A DNA stretch of 64,000 bases from Alloactinosynnema sp. L-07. Lineage in GTDB: Bacteria; Actinomycetota; Actinomycetes; Mycobacteriales; Pseudonocardiaceae. This document shows positions 9,447 through 17,894 of the stretch, piece by piece; positions within the stretch are counted from its first letter, which is position 1, and each line of letters begins with the position of its first letter. The notes under the pieces were generated by a model. The model saw only the letters and a program-made list of their open reading frames with translations, did no database searches and was not told the DNA's origin. Location of the stretch: positions 3,348,001 through 3,412,000 of the forward strand of contig NZ_LN850107.1 of assembly GCF_900070365.1 (NCBI RefSeq), written 5' to 3'. Both the position numbers and the translations under genes were made by a program.

Positions 9447-10405
9447 AAGCGATCGTGTACGACAGATATGGCCCGGCGGACGTGTTACGGCTCGCCGACA
9501 TGGACACACCGAAGCCCGGCGATGACGAGGTACTCGTGCGGGTCCACGCGGCCGGGGTGGACTACGGGGTGTGGCACCTCATGACCGGGCTGCCGCTCCC
9601 GGCCCGCGCGGCCCTCGGCTTGCGCGCACCCAGGAACCCCATCCTGGGCCGGGATGTCGCGGGAACGGTCGAGGCGCTCGGCGCCAACGTGACGAAGTTC
9701 CGGGTCGGCGACGAGGTGTTCGGCACTTGCGCAGGCTCGTTCGCCGAGTACGCGTGCGTGCCCGCGGCGCGATGCGTGCCGAAGCCCGCGAACCTGACCC
9801 TCGAACAGGCGGCCGCGGTCCCGGTCTCGGGCCTCACCGCGCTGCACAGCCTGCGCGACAACGTCAAGACCGGCGACAAGGTCCTGATCATCGGCGCGGG
9901 CGGCGGGGTGGGCACGTTCGCGGTGCAACTCGCGAAGGCCTACGGCGCCTCCGTGACCGGCGTGTGCAGCACCGGCAAGATCGACCTGGTCCGCTCGATC
10001 GGCGCGGACGACGTCGTCGACTACACCCAAACGGACTTCGCCGACGGGACACGGCACTGGGACCTGATCATCGACATCGCCGGGATGCGGCGACTGTCCC
10101 ACCTGCGCCGCGCCCTCACCCCGAAGGGCAGGCTGATCATCGTCGGCGGCGAGGGCGGCGGCCGATGGCTCGGCGGAATGGACCGCCTGCTCCGAGCGAT
10201 CCTGCTGTCCCCTTTCGTGAGCCAGCGCCTGGGCGGCGTGATCTCCGTGGAGCGCGGCGAGGACATCGAGGAACTACGCACGCTGATCGAGGCAGGCAAA
10301 CTCACCCCGGTCATCGACCGCACCTTCCCGCTCGCCGACGCCGCCCAGGCCGTCCGCTACCTGGAGGAAGGCCGCGCCCGGGGCAAGGTCGTCATCACCA
10401 TCTAA
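9443..10405 (+). CDS. NAD(P)H:quinone oxidoreductase-type medium-chain dehydrogenase
   Basis: A 320-aa member of the zinc-independent QOR branch. It has the MKAIVYDRYG start, the GRDVAGTVEALG region, the nucleotide-binding motif GAGGGVGTFAVQLAK near 152 and a C-terminal ARGKVVITI strand. It probably reduces quinones or enones with NADPH in the cytosol. The GTG start overlaps the stop of the XRE gene (GTGA). As third gene of the operon it may protect against a redox or membrane stress sensed by the upstream pair, but this is inference. Confidence 0.9.
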   Translation: MKAIVYDRYGPADVLRLADMDTPKPGDDEVLVRVHAAGVDYGVWHLMTGLPLPARAALGLRAPRNPILGRDVAGTVEALGANVTKFRVGDEVFGTCAGSFAEYACVPAARCVPKPANLTLEQAAAVPVSGLTALHSLRDNVKTGDKVLIIGAGGGVGTFAVQLAKAYGASVTGVCSTGKIDLVRSIGADDVVDYTQTDFADGTRHWDLIIDIAGMRRLSHLRRALTPKGRLIIVGGEGGGRWLGGMDRLLRAILLSPFVSQRLGGVISVERGEDIEELRTLIEAGKLTPVIDRTFPLADAAQAVRYLEEGRARGKVVITI

Positions 10406-10555
10406 ATCGCACAGTCATGGGCAAGTTGCGGTCCGTCGGCCGCATCTCCCCTGCCATCCGGCCTAGTCGAACCATCCGTCAAGGCGATCTTCATCCGGCC
10501 CTCCACAGCTAGGATCAGATGAAGATCGGCTTCGACGGGGATTTGGGGGCAGCCG

Positions 10556-11065
10556 GTGTTCAGCGACGACGTGAGCCGCATTCTGCGGCTCGGCGATCCC
10601 GACCAGGTGGCCGACGGCCTCGAACGCTGGCAGCGTGAACTCGCCGACCACGCCGCGAAATTCGACCGGATGCAGCAGGCCGCGGCCGCGCTCCGGGTCA
10701 CCGAGACCGCCGCCGACGGCGGGCTCAAAGTCACCTGCGACGCCGTGGGCCAGGTCGTCGAGATCATCACCAACGACCGCCTCGAAACCCTGCGCACCGA
10801 TCAGATCGGGCCCGCTGTGCTGGCCTGCATCCGCCGCGCGCAGCAGACATTGGCCGACCGGCTCGCCGAAACCGCGGCGGAAACCATGGGCGACGACCCG
10901 ATGAGCCGCGGCCTGGCCGAGCAGTTCCGTGCCCAGTTCGCCCGCCCCGACGACGCGGAGGGTGAAACGGGCGGCACCGAGGCCCCGCAGCCGCGATCGC
11001 GGGGCACCCGACCCGATCCCCCCGACGATCCCGGTGACGGCCCGATCCGGTGGGAACACCTCTGA
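10556..11065 (+). CDS. YbaB/EbfC-like protein heading a type VII-associated toxin operon
   Basis: A 169-aa protein. Residues about 10-110 are a helical and beta YbaB/EbfC-like domain (TAADGGLKVTCDAVGQVVEI, ACIRRAQQTLADRLAE). The tail is acidic and Pro-rich, ending DDPGDGPIRWEHL. In actinomycetes this domain commonly sits just before WXG100/EspC-type genes and may act as a regulator, DNA-binding protein or secretion accessory. The GTG has GGGGG six bases upstream. The stop overlaps the next start (TGATG). Confidence 0.85.
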   Translation: MFSDDVSRILRLGDPDQVADGLERWQRELADHAAKFDRMQQAAAALRVTETAADGGLKVTCDAVGQVVEIITNDRLETLRTDQIGPAVLACIRRAQQTLADRLAETAAETMGDDPMSRGLAEQFRAQFARPDDAEGETGGTEAPQPRSRGTRPDPPDDPGDGPIRWEHL

Positions 11066-11382
11066 TGGCCGACGGGTACAGCGTCACCGAGGACACCCTG
11101 CGCGCGCACGCGGACAAGGTGCGCGCCATTTGCGGCAAGCTGGACGCGGCCCAGGACGCGGCCAACGCCCAGGGCGTTCCGGAGGACGCGTTCGGGGTGC
11201 TCGCGAGCCAGGTCGGGTTGCCCGGCTGGTTCACCGGCTCCGTGCATGAGCGCGGGATCAGCGCGGTGCGCAACGCGATCGCCCGGGTGGAGGAGATTCG
11301 CGCGATCCTGACCGAGGTCGACGAGCAGTACGCGGCGGTCGAGGACCGCCGCGCCGAGGCGTTCAACCGGATCCAGCCGTGA
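11065..11382 (+). CDS. EspC-like / ESX secretion-associated helical protein
   Basis: A 105-aa, almost fully helical protein of the ESX-1 secretion-associated (EspC-like) type. It has VTEDTLRAHADKVRAICGKL, then an extended middle with GVLASQVGLPGWF, then a second long helix. Such proteins form helical hairpins and serve as type VII substrates or partners. The ATG overlaps the upstream TGA by one base and the stop overlaps the toxin GTG, so a stoichiometric partner role for the toxin is likely. No type VII apparatus gene is present in the window. Confidence 0.82.
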   Translation: MADGYSVTEDTLRAHADKVRAICGKLDAAQDAANAQGVPEDAFGVLASQVGLPGWFTGSVHERGISAVRNAIARVEEIRAILTEVDEQYAAVEDRRAEAFNRIQP

Positions 11383-12710
11383 CGGCCCCCATCCCCCCGG
11401 CGCCGAACCCGCTGGTCGCCCAGCCTGACGCCGGGGTGTCGTGGTTCACCGGCATCGGTCCCATCGAGGCACTGGACACGATCGCCGAGGGGTTCGACAA
11501 CGGCAGCTGGGTCCAGACCGGCCTGGGCACGGTCGGTCTGGCCGCCGAGGCGGTCTCCACCTGGTTCGACCCGATCGGCACGGTCATCCGGTGGGCGGCG
11601 TCGTGGTTGATGGAGCGACTCGAACCGGCCAAGCGGTTCCTCGACTGGCTCGGCGGGAACCCGCCGGTCATCGAGGCGCACGCGGCGACCTGGAAGAACG
11701 TGTCCGGCCTGCTGGCCTCCACTGCCGAGGACATCGAGAAGGCTGTTTCCACCGACCTGGCGCAGTGGACCGGCGACGCGGCCGCGACCTACCGGGCGCA
11801 GATCGCCGAGCACGTCACCGGCCTGCGCGAGGCGTCCACGCTGTGCGCCACCGCGAGCGGGCAGGCCACCCTGATCGCCGCCGTCGTCGGAGCGGTTCGG
11901 GCCACTGTCCGCGAGCTGATCGCCGGCCTGGTGAGCTGGCTCGTGCAGTCCATCGGGTGGGTGGTCCTCACCGGCCCGTTCGGTGCGACCCAGGCGGTCC
12001 GCACCGCGATCGCGGAGATCTTCCGCGTCACCGGCGTGATCTCCGAACTGGTCGCCAAGCTCTCCCGGTCGTTCGCGACGCTGCGCGCCAAGGTGCCCGC
12101 GCTGATCGACGTGTACGACCAGGTGATCGCCAAGCTCGCCCCAAAGAAGACCTCGCCCCGCCTCGGCGCCCGCCGACCGACCGCAAGACCGCCGACCGCC
12201 AGACCGCCGAGCACCACACCGGCGATCCACGCCGGGACCATGCCTGAGGCAACGGCCGCCGACTACCTCAGGAAGATCTTCCCCCACCTGGAAGGGATCA
12301 ACGCACAGGCCTACCAGCAGAACCTGCGCTGGGCAAGAACCAACTGCGCGCGCGCAGCGGTCGCTTTCGAACGCATGATGCGGCGGGGCACGCCCGAGGT
12401 CGCGAGGCGACGCCCGAACATGGTCCAGGAGGACACCGTCGCACAGCTGTACGGCCGGGATTGGGAGGTCATCGGCACCCCGCGGCAGAACGCAGGCACC
12501 AGGTGGAACACCATCACCGCGACGGTGGACGCGTTGCCGGTCGGCGGCCGCGGCATCGTCTCCATCGAACGCACAGACGGCACCTCGCACGTCATCAACG
12601 TCTTGCGGACCGGCGACGGTGTCGTCTACGTCGACGCGCAGCTGGGCACGCTGGCCGAGTTGGAGCCAACGGGCGTTCGGCTGCTGAGCCTCATGGTCAC
12701 CCACCCGTGA
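11379..12710 (+). CDS. Type VII-associated toxin with C-terminal papain-fold (Tox-PL, glutamine deamidase-type) domain
   Basis: A 443-aa protein. Residues about 1-240 form a helical WXG100/LXG-like delivery region (WLMERLEP, FLDWLGG, VSTDLAQWTGDAA). A Pro/Arg/Thr linker (about 255-285) leads to a papain-like domain. The presumed triad is Cys323 in RTNCAR, His404 in TSHVIN and Asp419 in VYVDAQ, matching Tox-PL papain-fold toxins, some of which deamidate glutamines. It is start-coupled to the EspC-like gene and stop-coupled to the presumed immunity gene. The cellular target is not predictable. Confidence 0.88.
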   Translation: MTAPIPPAPNPLVAQPDAGVSWFTGIGPIEALDTIAEGFDNGSWVQTGLGTVGLAAEAVSTWFDPIGTVIRWAASWLMERLEPAKRFLDWLGGNPPVIEAHAATWKNVSGLLASTAEDIEKAVSTDLAQWTGDAAATYRAQIAEHVTGLREASTLCATASGQATLIAAVVGAVRATVRELIAGLVSWLVQSIGWVVLTGPFGATQAVRTAIAEIFRVTGVISELVAKLSRSFATLRAKVPALIDVYDQVIAKLAPKKTSPRLGARRPTARPPTARPPSTTPAIHAGTMPEATAADYLRKIFPHLEGINAQAYQQNLRWARTNCARAAVAFERMMRRGTPEVARRRPNMVQEDTVAQLYGRDWEVIGTPRQNAGTRWNTITATVDALPVGGRGIVSIERTDGTSHVINVLRTGDGVVYVDAQLGTLAELEPTGVRLLSLMVTHP

Positions 12711-13981
12711 ACGACCTCATCGCCGTGCGTGCCGCCATCGCCTGGCTCGACCACGTGCACGGCGGGCGGGTCGGGCTGGCCGATCCGCAACCGGTGGCGG
12801 AGACGGCCGGTGCCGTCGCGTTCGCTTGCCACCCGCTCGACCCGGCAGCCACCCCACTGCTCACCGCCGCAGTCGCGGTCCCCCGATCCGGGGCGAGCCC
12901 GTTCCACCCGGCCACCGCGAACCCCTGGTCAGACCTGGCCGACGACCTCGCCGCCCGCTCCCCCGCTCTCCAGGCGCGCCGCACCAACGCCCGCGGCTAC
13001 CTCGTCGCGGTGGACGCCGCCATCGACGGCGGCACCGCCTCCGCCGTCCCATGGCACCCCGACCACGAGTCACCCGGCTGGTGGGACCGCTTGGTGGAAA
13101 AGCACTTCCCGTCCTCCGCGGTGTCCACATTCGACAGTTGGGACACCGTGATCGGGGCGATGGCGTCGGCCGGGCCCGACGCGCGGGGCGCGATCTGGGT
13201 GCGCCGGGAGCTGCGCGGGCAGCTGATCACCGGCAACCTGGTGCACGCGCACGTCGCTGACGGGGCTGTGGTCATATTGGACGGCCAACGAGGCGGACTC
13301 GCCGAACTGGAGACCGAGAACCTGCGCGACCTCGTCCTTGCGCTCTCGCACCGTCCCCGTCCGGCCGCCACGCCCGCGCCGTGGCGGGCGGCCGCCCCGG
13401 ACTTCCCGTCGGCCGTCGCCAAGGCCAGGGCCTGGCTGATCCTGCGGCCCGGCGACGACCTGGTGCTGATCGACCCGGCGCCGCAGGACGAGTCGCGCCG
13501 TGGCTGGCTGTTCGCGTGCGCCGCCGCGCGGTACGTCGAGCGGGGCGACTGGCGCGACCAGACGCTGGACGGGGCACTGGTGGTCCCGAAGGACGCTCGC
13601 GCGCCGTTCGGCCTGCCCAACGCCCGACCGTGGCAATGGTTGGAGCGATGGGACAACGGCGAGTGCGACGCGGTCCCGTCCCCTGGCTCGGGCGAGGCGA
13701 GCTGGTTCGCCGCGACGATGCCACAGCTCGGCCCCGTGCTGTCCGCGTCGACGCATCCGGACGTGCGGTCCGCTCTAGTCGAGCTGGCGATGCTCCCCGT
13801 CGGCGCGCGGGCGCTGCTGTGGCTGCGCCGACGGGACCGACGCGGACGCGAGTCGGTCGGCATGCTCGCCAACGCCGCTTCCACCGACACCGGCCTCCTG
13901 CTGGTCGACGGCATCACGGGCCAGGCGGCCGAACTGGACGTGGACGACGTCCTGGCCACCCACGTGATCCGCTACCACTAA
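12707..13981 (+). CDS. Immunity-type protein with Imm35/YrhB-like and catalytically dead Tox-PL-like segments
   Basis: A 424-aa protein whose GTG overlaps the toxin stop. Segment 1 (about 1-90; VAVPRSG, PFHP) and segment 3 (about 230-330; GWLFACAAARY, LDGALVVPKD, PWQWLERWD) resemble Imm35/YrhB immunity proteins. Segment 2 (about 93-215) resembles the adjacent toxin domain: RTNA replaces RTNC, putting Ala95 at the Cys position, followed by ILDGQRGGLAELE. The C-terminal segment (about 355-424) repeats the second half of that fold (LPVGARALLWL, LLLVDGITGQAAELD) without a Cys half. It probably neutralises the toxin; the toxin-like parts could be decoys or scaffold. The alignment is by eye. Confidence 0.75.
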   Translation: MNDLIAVRAAIAWLDHVHGGRVGLADPQPVAETAGAVAFACHPLDPAATPLLTAAVAVPRSGASPFHPATANPWSDLADDLAARSPALQARRTNARGYLVAVDAAIDGGTASAVPWHPDHESPGWWDRLVEKHFPSSAVSTFDSWDTVIGAMASAGPDARGAIWVRRELRGQLITGNLVHAHVADGAVVILDGQRGGLAELETENLRDLVLALSHRPRPAATPAPWRAAAPDFPSAVAKARAWLILRPGDDLVLIDPAPQDESRRGWLFACAAARYVERGDWRDQTLDGALVVPKDARAPFGLPNARPWQWLERWDNGECDAVPSPGSGEASWFAATMPQLGPVLSASTHPDVRSALVELAMLPVGARALLWLRRRDRRGRESVGMLANAASTDTGLLLVDGITGQAAELDVDDVLATHVIRYH

Positions 13982-14008
13982 CACACCCCTGGCCATTCAA
14001 GGGATTCG

Positions 14009-14842
14009 TTAGCCGGGCGTCTCGTCGCGCCCGCTTGCCGGGGCGAAGCGCAGGCGTTGCCCTTCGTGAATGTCGCTGACCCATTCCCAGCCAGGCTCGG
14101 CCGATGAGATCCGTGGGTCGTCGCGAACTTCCCTGTCGCGCAAGGCATGTACGTACGCGCGGTCCTGTTCGATCCGTGCGCTTAGCTGATCGGCTCTGCC
14201 GACGGATCCGTGACCCGGGATGACGACATCGACGTCGCCCGCGACGGCTTCGAGTAGTCGCAGCCCCACGAGGTAGTCCTCGATCGGGTTGTTGGTGCTG
14301 TTCACGTCGTCGAGCATCGGGATGAAGACATCGGAGAGCATGTCGCCTGCGACGAGGACCCTGCGTTCTTCGATCAGCAGTGCCGCGTGGCCGGGGGAAT
14401 GCGCCGGATGCTCGATTATGCGCACTTGGGGGCCATCCCAAGGAATCCGCGTGGTTCCGGCGGGCAGACCGGTGATGAGGCCGAACAGGTCCAGCGGTGT
14501 CTCCTCGGCGATCTCCGGCGGCAGCCCCGCGGAGACGCGGGCCTTCCAGTCCGCGTTCGCCAGCAGATCTCGCATGGCAGCCGCACAGCGGGCGGTACCG
14601 TACCGAGGCGCGTCGCCGAGTTCGGGATGCCAGAGCACGTGATCCCAATCAGGATGCGTCGAGAACCCTGCTACTACGGAACGGCCAAGCTCACGAAGGT
14701 CATTCGCCAGGCAGACCATTTCATCGCCCCGGATCCCGGGGTCGATCAGCAACACGCCTGCCCGGCCTTGCACGACAACGGCGTTGTTCCGGAGCAACTC
14801 GCTCTGGTGGACCAGCACACCCTCAGCAACCTGCGTCAACAT
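14009..14842 (-). CDS. Metallo-beta-lactamase-fold hydrolase with variant metal motif
   Basis: A 277-aa MBL-fold protein (MLTQVAEGVLVHQSEL start, LLIDPGIRGDE, SPGHAALLI, LVAGDMLSD, VDVVIPGHGSVG). The signature HxHxDH reads HPDWDH, an Asp in place of the second His; the other ligand positions look present. Members hydrolyse lactones, thioesters or similar bonds; the substrate is unknown. A much longer open frame extends upstream but crosses the EamA remnant, so the ATG was chosen. The gene converges with the toxin operon and lies just downstream of the EamA remnant. Confidence 0.85.
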   Translation of the reverse strand: MLTQVAEGVLVHQSELLRNNAVVVQGRAGVLLIDPGIRGDEMVCLANDLRELGRSVVAGFSTHPDWDHVLWHPELGDAPRYGTARCAAAMRDLLANADWKARVSAGLPPEIAEETPLDLFGLITGLPAGTTRIPWDGPQVRIIEHPAHSPGHAALLIEERRVLVAGDMLSDVFIPMLDDVNSTNNPIEDYLVGLRLLEAVAGDVDVVIPGHGSVGRADQLSARIEQDRAYVHALRDREVRDDPRISSAEPGWEWVSDIHEGQRLRFAPASGRDETPG

Positions 14843-14868
14843 GGAGTCTCCTCTGTTCTTGTCCTGGC

Positions 14869-15156
14869 TCAGCCGAGAGCCATGGCGGCAACTTGGACGA
14901 GTGCGACGAAGAGAACCCCGAATCCCACGCCCGCGATGGTGCCATCGATGAGGCTTCCCGCGTCCGCGCCGGTCGATCCGACGTGGTCTCGCGGGAGACC
15001 AGCCAGATCCCGGAAGTGCGGCGAGCACTCCGATCCAGACCAGCCAGCCAGGACGATCTGCCACGAGGAGTGCCTGCGCGAGCCGACGCCGCCGATGTAG
15101 TCCGCCGCGCCATACGCGAGAGCTGACGAGAGCGCCAGGAGGATTCCGAGGTTCAC
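14869..15156 (-). pseudogene. Remnant of an EamA/DMT-family transporter
   Basis: About 95 codons from a GTG. It starts like an EamA transporter (NLGILLALSSALAYGAADYIGG), loses the pattern after SWQIVLAGW, and ends with a second hydrophobic piece (DGTIAGVGFGVLFVALVQV). The family is normally near 280-300 aa with ten helices, so this is an internally deleted and frameshifted remnant. It is divergent from a MocR N-terminal fragment, a common regulator-transporter pairing. Confidence 0.65.
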
Positions 15157-15179
15157 GGCATCGACCTTGGGGCCGATGC

Positions 15180-15200
15180 GGTCCAGTCGGAAGGTCCAGT
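15180..15200. promoter_or_regulatory. Direct repeat operator-like site in a broken EamA/MocR divergon
   Basis: GGTCCAGT occurs twice with a 13-base period (15180-15187, 15193-15200), between the EamA remnant and the MocR fragment. Direct repeats of this kind are typical MocR operators. Both flanking genes are broken, so it is probably a relic. Confidence 0.4.
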
Positions 15201-15239
15201 GAGGGACCTGTGGAGCAGACCATTTGGTGTACTGGTGGC

Positions 15240-15300
15240 ATGACGGTGGACTGGGCACGCGGTGGCCCCGACCTCCTGGTGGTGCTGGACCGCGGCGCAG
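15240..15300 (+). pseudogene. N-terminal fragment of a MocR/PdxR-type regulator
   Basis: The ATG opens a reading frame whose first 18 residues (MTVDWARGGPDLLVVLDR) look like the usual start of PdxR-type MocR proteins. The similarity stops at about 15300, after which the DNA leads into integrase sequence. The matching kind of C-terminus is found at 19386-19645 on the opposite strand. Confidence 0.45.
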
Positions 15301-15395
15301 GCCCGCTCGGGCCGTGTCTACCTGACCGCAACCCTGTCCGACGACAGCGTGCTGGTGACCAACCTCAACGCCAGTCCCAAAGATCTGGCAGAAGT

Positions 15396-16111
15396 AGTCA
15401 CGCCACCCCGGCCCAAGTCCTGGCCATCGCGGGCAGGATGCGGGCCTGTGATGGGCTGATGGCCGTCACCGCCGCCTATACCGGCATGCGGTGGGGCGAA
15501 CTGGCAGGGCTGGCCTGGAAGCACGTCCTCCTCGACGCCCCCACCCCACTCATCAAGGTCGACCCGAAGCAGGGCGCATTGCACGAGGTCGGCGGGAGCC
15601 TGACGCTCGGTACGCCGAAGACACCGGCAAGCGTCCGGCCCATCCACCTGCCACCGTTTCTCGTTGACCTGCTCCGCGCGTGGCGGGAACAGCGGCACGG
15701 GCCGACGGTGTTTCCGTCCCCGGACGGCGGCTACCACCGACGCTGCAACTTCGGCGTCGCGCCTGGCTGCCCGCCGTCGGCGGTGACCACCTGCGTGGGT
15801 GGGACCCGATCCTGACCGGGCTGCACTTTCACGACCTACGCCACAGCCACAAGACATGGATGATCGAAGACAACATCCCTGACGTCCTCCAAGACGCCCG
15901 ACTTGGCCACAGCAAACAAGGGGTTCGCGGGATCTACTCCCACGTCACCGACGTGATGACCACTACCCTTCTCGCCGCACTCCAGCAGCGGTGGGAGCAA
16001 GCCGGGCGCGACCTCTACCCAAACCGAGATGTGGTCAAGATCGTCTGCTCCCAAATTGCTCCCAGAAATGCCGAACGGCCCGCCGGTGAAGATCACCGAC
16101 AGGCCGTCTGA
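15396..16111 (+). pseudogene. Frameshifted catalytic half of a tyrosine recombinase (integrase)
   Basis: Catalytic-domain remnant. The first frame carries ATPAQVLAIAGRM and TGMRWGEL (Arg I) to YHRRCNFG. Homology then moves to another frame near 15755 (RRAWLPAVGG, HFHDLRHSH, LGHSKQGVRGIYSH with the Tyr). The N-terminal DNA-binding half is missing, so it should be inactive. It runs convergently into tRNA-Val(GAC), and its 3' end overlaps the hairpin at 16075-16107, the classic layout of an element integrated in a tRNA 3' end. Confidence 0.82.
16075..16107. terminator. Hairpin between integrase remnant and tRNA-Val(GAC)
   Basis: An inverted repeat with 15-base arms and loop AGA, arms matching except for a short mismatch. 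The same hairpin, perfect, occurs in inverted orientation at 57824-57856. It probably terminates tRNA and integrase transcripts. Confidence 0.6.
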
Positions 16112-16128
16112 CCAGCGTAAACGCGTGG

Positions 16129-16200
<72 letters not shown>

Positions 16201-16201
16201 G

Positions 16202-16273
16202 AGGCGGAGACGGGAATCGAACCCGTGTACAGGGCTTTGCAGGCCCTTGCCTAAGCCACTCGGCCACTCCGCC
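16202..16273 (-). tRNA. tRNA-Cys(GCA)
   Basis: A 72-nt cloverleaf with acceptor GGCGGAG/CTCCGCC, anticodon stem AGGGC/GCCCT, loop CTGCAAA (anticodon GCA) and T arm GGGTTCGATTCCC. It is separated by one base from tRNA-Val(GAC), probably co-transcribed with it. Confidence 0.96.
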
Positions 16274-16353
16274 ATGACAGAATTCCGAGGCTCGGCGCTC
16301 CGTCACTTCTCGAATAGAAACTCGAGGCCGGCACAGAGGCCGATCGACTTCCG

Positions 16354-16426
16354 AGCGGACGACGAGATTCGAACTCGCGACCCTCACCTTGGCAAGGTGA
16401 TGCGCTACCAGCTGCGCTACGTCCGC
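16354..16426 (-). tRNA. tRNA-Gly(GCC)
   Basis: A 73-nt cloverleaf with acceptor GCGGACG/CGTCCGC, anticodon stem CACC/GGTG, loop TTGCCAA (anticodon GCC) and T arm AGTTCGAATCT. First gene of a minus-strand Gly-Cys-Val tRNA cluster. Confidence 0.96.
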
Positions 16427-16552
16427 AGTCCCAGAGTTTCGGGAGTCCTAGGCCCTTGTTGGCGCCTCGTTTCCCTCCGCTGTGGTACGAGAGGAACTCT
16501 ATCCGACCCCCGTCCGACGCTCCAAATCGGGGGTCCCCTTAGGCCTGTTCCC

Positions 16553-16978
16553 TCAGGTCAGGTCGGTGGAGATCAAGTGCGTGAGCGCCTCGTCGACGTC
16601 GACCCAGAGGTGTTCGTTGCCCGGGACGACGACGTCGTAGGTGCGGTCGAGGAAGTCGGCGAGCTCCTGCGCGGACGCCTCGAACACGGCGTGGCCGGAG
16701 GGGGAGCTCAGCTCGATCACGACGACCTCGGGGTCGTCCACGGCGGGGCGGATGCGGACATCGCCGTCGCCCGCCTCGGCGATGAGGCCGTCGGCGAGCA
16801 GATCGCGGGCGAACACCCACTCGACCCACCCGGCCCGGCCGGTCCGGAACGCGGCGACGACGGCGTACGGGTCACGGGTGTCGTAGCGCAGTTCGACCTT
16901 CACCGGGACCGCGGGGGTCCTCGGTGCCAAGAGGTCGAACACCGCCGTCGACCGCAGCGTGACGTGATCGTTTCGCAT
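16553..16978 (-). CDS. ssgB: SsgA-like (SsgB-type) sporulation/cell-division protein
   Basis: A 141-aa SALP-family protein with the conserved RYDTRDPYAVVAAF, VEWVFARDLLADGL, GDVRIRP and ELSSPSGHAVFEA segments. In Streptomyces SsgB recruits FtsZ to future septa during sporulation. The ATG was chosen because AAGGG precedes it and family members begin near this point; a longer frame to 17029 is open. Its presence points to a sporulating or filamentous actinomycete. The symbol rests on family resemblance, and SsgB is the most conserved and most likely member. Confidence 0.88.
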   Translation of the reverse strand: MRNDHVTLRSTAVFDLLAPRTPAVPVKVELRYDTRDPYAVVAAFRTGRAGWVEWVFARDLLADGLIAEAGDGDVRIRPAVDDPEVVVIELSSPSGHAVFEASAQELADFLDRTYDVVVPGNEHLWVDVDEALTHLISTDLT

Positions 16979-17356
16979 CGTCGCTACCCTTCTGCTCCCT
17001 TCCCAGTCGAACGACTGAGTCCCGCACAATGTGACGCCCCAACTCGCCGATTAGGACGCCTGACGGACTTTCTTCACCCGTCTGGGCCACTCCCGTGCGC
17101 GCTGGGCAGTCATGCCGCTTCGTTCTGTCACGAACTATCGCGAGGCTCCTCCATAGTGGCTGGTTTTCGGCCAACCTGGTAGCGGCCGACACCTGATTGT
17201 TGGCGTGCTGACATTTCCCAGATTGGAAATGTGAGGCTGACCTGCGGCTGACCGAAACACTGTGGCAAGAACCACGTTGACGCAGGTCACGGCCGTCACC
17301 ATGCCAACCGGCGACGGGCGCAGCACAATGGTGCAAATGGGCGAAGGGCGGTCCCC

Positions 17357-17767
17357 GTGACCAGTGACACCCGCGAGAACGGCGCCATGCGCCCCGATTG
17401 GGCCGACCGCAACGCCACCACCCGAATGATCTGGAGGGTCGGGGTGGGCGTCGTCGGCGGCATCGTGCTCGCCGCGGGCATCGTGATGATCCCCTACCCC
17501 GGCCCCGGCTGGCTCGTCGTCTTCGCGGGCCTGGCCATCCTCGCCGTCGAGTTCACCTGGGCCCACCGCCTCCTGCGCTACGCCCGCGGCAAATACGACG
17601 CCTGGACCGACTGGCTGGGCCGCCAACACCTCGCCGTCCGCATCCTCATCCTGCTGCTGACCGCGGTGATCGTCGTGGCCACCATCTGGCTGCTGAACGG
17701 ATTCGGCCTGATCGCGGGCTGGTTCGGGATCGACTGGCCCTGGCTGCGATCCCCGATTTTCACATGA
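17357..17767 (+). CDS. PGPGW-motif membrane protein (TIGR02611-like)
   Basis: A 136-aa conserved actinobacterial membrane protein. The hallmark PYPGPGWLVVFAGLAIL follows the first transmembrane helix (about 30-48), a second helix carries the motif (about 50-72), and a third lies at about 92-115. The GTG follows GAAGGG. Function is unknown. It is probably monocistronic, lying between ssgB (divergent) and tRNA-Val(CAC). The 328 bases between the two divergent genes hold no convincing gene. Confidence 0.85.
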   Translation: MTSDTRENGAMRPDWADRNATTRMIWRVGVGVVGGIVLAAGIVMIPYPGPGWLVVFAGLAILAVEFTWAHRLLRYARGKYDAWTDWLGRQHLAVRILILLLTAVIVVATIWLLNGFGLIAGWFGIDWPWLRSPIFT

Positions 17768-17816
17768 TCGGACCCACCCTGTAGAGTTCCCCCAACGACG
17801 CGGCCCCGGCCGCGAC

Positions 17817-17888
17817 GGGCGATTAGCTCAGCGGGAGAGCACTTCGTTCACACCGAAGGGGTCACTGGTTCGATCCCAGTATCGCCCA
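17817..17888 (+). tRNA. tRNA-Val(CAC)
   Basis: A 72-nt cloverleaf with acceptor GGGCGAT/ATCGCCC, anticodon stem CTTCG/CGAAG, loop TTCACAC (anticodon CAC) and T arm GGTTCGATCCC. CCA is not encoded. Followed downstream by a truncated, convergent integrase, so its 3' end was probably an attachment site. Confidence 0.96.
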
Positions 17889-17894
17889 CAGACT

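Noticed and set aside
10767..12704. 645-codon minus frame opposite the toxin operon
   Set aside because: No motifs; plus-strand frames give recognisable coupled genes.
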